This document shows positions 24,301-27,317 of a stretch of 27,317 nucleotides of DNA, piece by piece. The notes under the pieces are model-generated. The model saw only the letters and a program-made list of their open reading frames with translations, did not search any database and was not told where the DNA came from. The DNA comes from a virus, in IMG/VR virus record IMGVR_UViG_3300042430_001408, positions 1 through 27,317 of that record. The stretch is one strand, 5' to 3'. Position numbers and translations under genes: made by a program. Position 1 is the stretch's first letter. Every line of letters begins with the position of its first letter.

Positions 24301-27234
24301 ATTTAATACTAACCCTTCCTTATCGATATACAATAGTCCTGGTGTTCCATCCCATCTATTGTAATATCCTTTCTCAGCATTTTCTGTTCCTTCTGAATCA
24401 AGATACAAGTGACATCCAACAGTAATAAAATCAACACACGATTGTTCTGTATATAAAGTAATTAAACCTAATAAACAAGAAGTCTCACAAGGTATGCAAC
24501 CTTCATAAGAAAATAAACCTTGTATTAAAACTAATGGTATAATTGGTGTAGGGGTCGGAGTTGGTGTTAAGGTATTTGTTGGAGTATTAGTTGGAGTTTC
24601 TGTAATAGTCGGAGTTGGAGTGTTTGTCGGAGTTTCAGTTAAGGTTTGAGTTGGTGTTTCAGTTGGAGTATTAGTCGGAGTTAAGGTTTGTGTTGGTGTT
24701 ATGGTATTAGTCGGAGTTAAGGTTTGTGTTGGTGTTATGGTATTAGTTGGAGTTACGGTATTAGTTGGTGTTATGGTATTAGTTGGAGTTACGGTATTAG
24801 TTGGTGTTGGGGTTGGTGTTGGTTGGATTAAAATTATTTCCCACGTACTTCCATTCGGAGTTCCCGATAATTGACTAAAAAATGGTTCCCCATTATAGTT
24901 GTTATAATCTTCATTTATTGTAACAATAGTTTGTCCTGATAAATCCCCTAAACTAACCGTAACACCAGTAAATATTGTAATCGGAGTCCCACTATAGACA
25001 TTTAGAACATTTTCAAAAGTAACATTTATTTCTTCACTATATGAACGGTTCAATACTAATCTATAATACGCAATTATAGAACCCGGTGTATATTCCACGA
25101 AAAGGGTTAAATTTAATGGTTCTGATGTGGGTGTTGGTGTTTGAGTATTGGTAGGTGTTGGAGTAGGACCATTAATCACATATGTAAAATCATCAACCGG
25201 ACAGAAATTTTCACCACAATCAGGGCAATCAGGATTAAACATATCAAACGTATCTTTTAATAATTTAAAATTATGTTTAACTTCGTCTGATGATAATGGC
25301 TCCACATACATTCTGAATTGAGATATACCCCCATCAAATGTTCCACCAAAATTTTGTTCTAATAATATATCAGTCGTTAATCCACTAAACGTTGTTCCTA
25401 ACAAATCGTTAGTTGGTAAACATTCCGGGTCTTGGATATAAGTTGTTCCGGTAATTGCCGAGAAAGTTAAATTTTCTCTTAAACCTTGGGTTCCACCACC
25501 CCACGAAATATTATAAGGAACACCGACTTGTTTTTCCTTATCTGTGGATAATGCTCTTGGGATAATTTCCTCAATATCTTGAAATGTGTGGAATATTCTT
25601 CCATTAATGTATATTTTTAATCTTCCTTTTCTAAAATCCTTATCAATCAACCATTTCTCATTTAGATTAACCAAATCAATTTGTTGTGGGTCAGTCCCAC
25701 AAGTTTGTGTATATGGAACAGTGATTAACTCTTTTGAGTTATTTGCTAATCCATCTAAATATTTTTTCTCCGTGATATCTCCAATACCCCCTCTATACCA
25801 TAAGTCACAAGTGTCTAACCAAGTATATCTCTCCCAAACGGCTGTAATATGAAACCAATGTTCCATATCTAAATAACTTGGATTAACTTCTAAACAATAA
25901 GGATAAATTGGTGGTGTACAATAATTGTCTATAGTGTATCCTGTTGTGTAAGTAATTCCTGTTGTTGAACAACTTCCACTAGTCTCACATCCTCCGGTAA
26001 ATCTTAGTAATCTAACACCAATTTGAGGGTTATGTGGGTCACCACATAATTTAAATGATAATGCGTTTGACATTGAATCAAACAATGGGTCACTCTCACA
26101 AGTATTCTCAACTGAACCCGGAGTTACATTACAATTATCACAAGTTTGACAATCGTTACAAGATATACATTGTACACAAGTACATCCCGCAGTACAAGCC
26201 GTGATTGGTTCGCAATTTGAAGGGACCGGTATCGGAGTTGGTGTTGGAGTTGGTGTTGGTGTAGGTAATGGACAATCGTGTATTTTATATTCCCAACCAC
26301 AACTAATACAACCATCACAATCCGCTTTAGTTGGTCTAGGTGGATAAACATAGATACATCTACTATTAACAACAGAATTATTACAACAAGCACAAGTTGT
26401 TAAACCTGTGACCTCTGAGGTAACTCTAGTGTAACCGGTAAAACATCTTGGGTGTCCGTCGGCGTAATGATAGAATTTATTTTCAGCACGAGCCCCAAAG
26501 TAAAAGAATATATCTTTGTTGTTTGGGTAAATCTCATTTAAGGTTGTTTCACCTAACGATGGAGTATATTCGTTAATTAATCTTGGTTTTAACAACATTT
26601 CAACCGACCATCCTTTATTCATTCTTTCAGGAAAAATGTTATAGTCATAACCAAATAATCTATAGAACCCTTGATAGAATCCACCATAAAGTTCGTGGTA
26701 TCTACCTACACTATCATTTTTACTAACAACCTCATATAATATTGTGTCATTAAAACCTGAGAATCTAACATTAGAACTAGTGTATCCTGTAACTTGAAAT
26801 AACTTTAATCGTCTATCAAAAGACAATCTATTGAATTTGGTGTAATCATTAATACCGTTTGTAAATGTGATTGACTGTCCCGTCATTGATTCCACCAACC
26901 CATTGTCAATCCCGGTTAAACCAATATCACAAGATGTATTAGCGGTTAAACAAAATAAATCAACATTATCAGGGTTGTAATAGTTTTTAGAAACAAAAAG
27001 ATTATTGAAGTTATAGTTTTTATAGTATAAATCAATTTGTTGTGCAGAAATTGGGTTATTAATATCAAAATTAATAGGTAATTTATTACCATATGTCTCG
27101 GCAATTAAATAAGGGGAAAAAACAACCTCTTCTTTATAGTTTCTTTCATCAGTAGATAATGATATATCACTAACGTCTAACGCTAATTTTACACCCCAAT
27201 TTGGTTTCGGAAATTGATTTATATTTTGACTCAC
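21316..27234 (-). CDS. Giant modular virion appendage protein (LamG, Cys-rich, PKD, DUF285, LamG)
   Basis: 1972 residues. Order: a LamG/concanavalin-like N-terminal half (~1-685; WSVEMLLKP, HWFHITAVWERY, GRLKIYINGR, FDGGISQFRMYVEPLS) split by a Cys-rich insert (~275-385) with its own Thr/Pro linker; a Thr/Pro linker (~689-706); an Ig-like beta domain; a long Thr/Pro/Asn linker (~801-899); two related Cys-containing domains (~900-1080); another linker (~1083-1163); a PKD-like domain (~1168-1232; TIDWGDG); 13 DUF285-type repeats (~1300-1610); a linker; and a C-terminal LamG-like domain (~1739-1972) shared with the 1304-residue protein. The start is GTG: no upstream in-frame ATG exists before a stop. 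Probably a tail or baseplate fibre with adhesion modules. Confidence 0.82.
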   Translation of the reverse strand: MSQNINQFPKPNWGVKLALDVSDISLSTDERNYKEEVVFSPYLIAETYGNKLPINFDINNPISAQQIDLYYKNYNFNNLFVSKNYYNPDNVDLFCLTANTSCDIGLTGIDNGLVESMTGQSITFTNGINDYTKFNRLSFDRRLKLFQVTGYTSSNVRFSGFNDTILYEVVSKNDSVGRYHELYGGFYQGFYRLFGYDYNIFPERMNKGWSVEMLLKPRLINEYTPSLGETTLNEIYPNNKDIFFYFGARAENKFYHYADGHPRCFTGYTRVTSEVTGLTTCACCNNSVVNSRCIYVYPPRPTKADCDGCISCGWEYKIHDCPLPTPTPTPTPTPIPVPSNCEPITACTAGCTCVQCISCNDCQTCDNCNVTPGSVENTCESDPLFDSMSNALSFKLCGDPHNPQIGVRLLRFTGGCETSGSCSTTGITYTTGYTIDNYCTPPIYPYCLEVNPSYLDMEHWFHITAVWERYTWLDTCDLWYRGGIGDITEKKYLDGLANNSKELITVPYTQTCGTDPQQIDLVNLNEKWLIDKDFRKGRLKIYINGRIFHTFQDIEEIIPRALSTDKEKQVGVPYNISWGGGTQGLRENLTFSAITGTTYIQDPECLPTNDLLGTTFSGLTTDILLEQNFGGTFDGGISQFRMYVEPLSSDEVKHNFKLLKDTFDMFNPDCPDCGENFCPVDDFTYVINGPTPTPTNTQTPTPTSEPLNLTLFVEYTPGSIIAYYRLVLNRSYSEEINVTFENVLNVYSGTPITIFTGVTVSLGDLSGQTIVTINEDYNNYNGEPFFSQLSGTPNGSTWEIILIQPTPTPTPTNTVTPTNTITPTNTVTPTNTITPTQTLTPTNTITPTQTLTPTNTPTETPTQTLTETPTNTPTPTITETPTNTPTNTLTPTPTPTPIIPLVLIQGLFSYEGCIPCETSCLLGLITLYTEQSCVDFITVGCHLYLDSEGTENAEKGYYNRWDGTPGLLYIDKEGLVLNIDVCPQPTPTPTLTSTSTPTPTPPSLVTINLSSWGLGTPCTPSVLPTPITSYTSAACLAAITVGCIIYTNNRGALLSQGYYNFYDGYFYVNNIGEVVNINVCPQPNPTPTMTQTPTETPTNTPTQTPTNTETPTQTPTQTPTPTNTETPTNTPTETPTNTPTPTTTLTETPTQTPTPTQTVTPSSTPPPPFVSVWRTTSASESIILPYSSLGTYSGTIDWGDGSTSANTNANKTHTYTTPGYYTVTIYGLINKFSFGNYFGSYGNIYEILQWGPYFNLGVGTTSQFSNCSNLSLTNVSDTLNLSGITSLQGMFTSCNNLSTINNVNNWNVSGITSMYGMFFNTQFNSDISGWNVSNVTTMERMFSSSNGPFNQPIANWDISKVQSMRSMFQNSQFNQPIGNWNVSGVTDMQNMFDGSQFNQPLSGWNISNVNLQQIFKGSQFNQPIGNWDISKVISVQGMFDSGTFNQPIENWNMSGITSISAMFNGNTSFNQSLSGWNVSNVTSMFFTFGNSIFNQPIGNWNVSKVTNMVAAFQDSQFNQPLSGWNVSKVVSTQQMFYGSQFNQPINNWNVSGVTNMRAMFQNSQFNQDISSWNVSKVDNMYQMFSDSQFNQDIGNWNISGVTDFTNFMLGKTPATFSTTNLDSIYNGWSTKNPKTGVTINFGSANYTSTGSSGKAILTGSTGSGGYAWTITDGGIFIVPTPTPTNTETPTPTPTNTETPTPTPTLTETPTQTPTTTLTNTPTPTQTPTPTSASTPTVFSAFTDDYNRATLSPGGTPSLVYTNTNTGTGNATISASTYVNIANGGTAGQSYTTVPLSGFGSPFNPTLSSNSGTLEWSFNLRTNRNSIFSGFLASSYGGAVVLASTTTNLQNAGNGYALVYGSGGTRNWRFVRYTGGLAGTQTTIITGGVFAANTNYVSARIVYAPATNTWTYYFRDDGAVAWGDPTTVSTLIGSVVDSTYTSSLMSRFGVFFNYSTGANQNLQFDNLRVLITG
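21322..22020 (-). repeat. LamG-like domain, copy 2 (duplicate of 16945-17645)
   Basis: C-terminal ~233 residues of the 1972-residue protein, nearly collinear with the mid domain of the 1304-residue fibre. In this copy the domain is the C-terminus and follows a Thr/Pro linker; in the other it is internal and followed by a head-like domain. Confidence 0.9.
22400..23330 (-). repeat. DUF285-type repeat array with three-unit periodicity
   Basis: Thirteen ~24-residue units. The first nine follow a strict cycle of three types: NW-x-x-SG, GW-x-x-SN, NW-x-x-SK. Units 10-13 break the cycle (SK, SG, SK, SG). This points to growth by duplication of a three-unit (~72-residue, ~216-bp) block. Counted by eye on the translation. 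Confidence 0.85.
24540..24832 (-). repeat. Thr/Pro linker minisatellite (18-bp period)
   Basis: In-frame repeats of PTNTIT/PTNTVT/PTQTLT-type hexapeptides (18 bp) form a ~98-residue linker. The coding strand is C/A-rich and the opposite strand G/T-rich, with many GG-N-GG runs. The unit count can change without shifting the frame. Confidence 0.85.
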
Positions 27235-27247
27235 AATCTTTTTTATG

Positions 27248-27254
27248 ATAAATA
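27248..27254 (-). promoter_or_regulatory. TATTTAT promoter-like motif before the 1972-residue gene
   Basis: On the minus strand CTGACTATTTATCATAAAAA, 13 nt before the GTG start at 27234. It forms a back-to-back pair with the + strand motif at 27268-27274, with 13 nt between the two. Confidence 0.5.
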
Positions 27255-27267
27255 GTCAGAAACGAAG

Positions 27268-27274
27268 TATTTAT
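27268..27274 (+). promoter_or_regulatory. TATTTAT promoter-like motif before a divergent gene
   Basis: GAAGTATTTATATATAAAAA on the + strand, 15 nt before an ATG at 27290 that opens a frame continuing past the window end. The flanking GAAGTATTTATA matches the motif at 8042-8048. Confidence 0.45.
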
Positions 27275-27289
27275 ATATAAAAAGTTGAT

Positions 27290-27317
27290 ATGATTAATTT
27301 TAATACCGAATATTTTG
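27290..27317 (+). CDS. Start of a divergent gene (runs off the window)
   Basis: ATG at 27290 begins MINFNTEYF and stays open to the last base. Only nine codons are visible, so the product cannot be named. The call rests on the promoter-like motif at the usual distance (15 nt) and on the divergent layout; confidence is limited. Confidence 0.4.

Noticed and set aside
22030-24832. Regularly repeated sequences that might suggest a CRISPR array
   Set aside because: The repeats are short, in-frame, without unique spacers of fixed length, and encode Thr/Pro linkers.
13142-27234. Variable receptor-binding region driven by a diversity-generating retroelement
   Set aside because: No reverse transcriptase gene, no template-repeat copy and no C-type lectin-like variable end were seen in the window.

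Overview
This window looks like part of a large, AT-rich tailed bacteriophage genome. It carries a T4-type family B DNA polymerase, a SNF2-type helicase, a probable neck protein, and a long run of very large, repeat-rich virion appendage (tail, baseplate or fibre) proteins. Start codons are preceded by A/T-rich leaders with no clear Shine-Dalgarno sequence. Together with the DUF285/BspA-type repeats, this suggests a host in the Bacteroidota; that host call is inference. No tRNA, rRNA, integrase, transposase or CRISPR array was seen.

Layout. Positions 1-3264 (+ strand) hold the C-terminal end of a SNF2 helicase, a probable PD-(D/E)XK-like nuclease, a neck (T4 gp13-like) protein and a small unknown protein. 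They end at a bidirectional terminator (3265-3290). Convergent to these, the whole of 3296-27234 is coded on the minus strand. Read in the direction of transcription (right to left) it holds: a 1972-residue modular appendage protein; a 355-residue fibre-like protein; a 1304-residue fibre with 36-residue repeats; a small protein; an 880-residue PKD/DUF285 protein; a five-gene glycosyltransferase operon (13088 to 8064); a BppU-like protein with a 20-residue repeat tail; a protein with a carbonic-anhydrase-like (LCIB family) domain, closed by a UUCG-loop terminator; and the DNA polymerase. At the right edge a divergent + strand gene starts at 27290 and leaves the window.

The most interesting points are four. 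(1) The 357-residue protein (6211-7284) matches the LCIB/LCIC beta-carbonic-anhydrase family, with candidate zinc ligands C125, H190 and C216. Its N-terminal module is shared with a neighbouring appendage protein, so it could be an enzyme or enzyme-derived domain mounted on the virion. (2) The heptamer TATTTAT, always in the direction of transcription, lies 13-59 nt upstream of nine putative transcription-unit starts on both strands. It looks like a phage-specific promoter. (3) A five-gene glycosyltransferase operon sits beside virion proteins with mucin-like Thr/Pro linkers, which suggests a fibre-glycosylation system. (4) The appendage genes show module shuffling: a duplicated ~233-residue domain, two PKD+DUF285 arrays, tandem Cys-rich domains, and a three-unit higher-order repeat inside one DUF285 array.

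Intergenic gaps are all short (under 130 nt); the only ones over 40 nt are described as leader, promoter or terminator regions.
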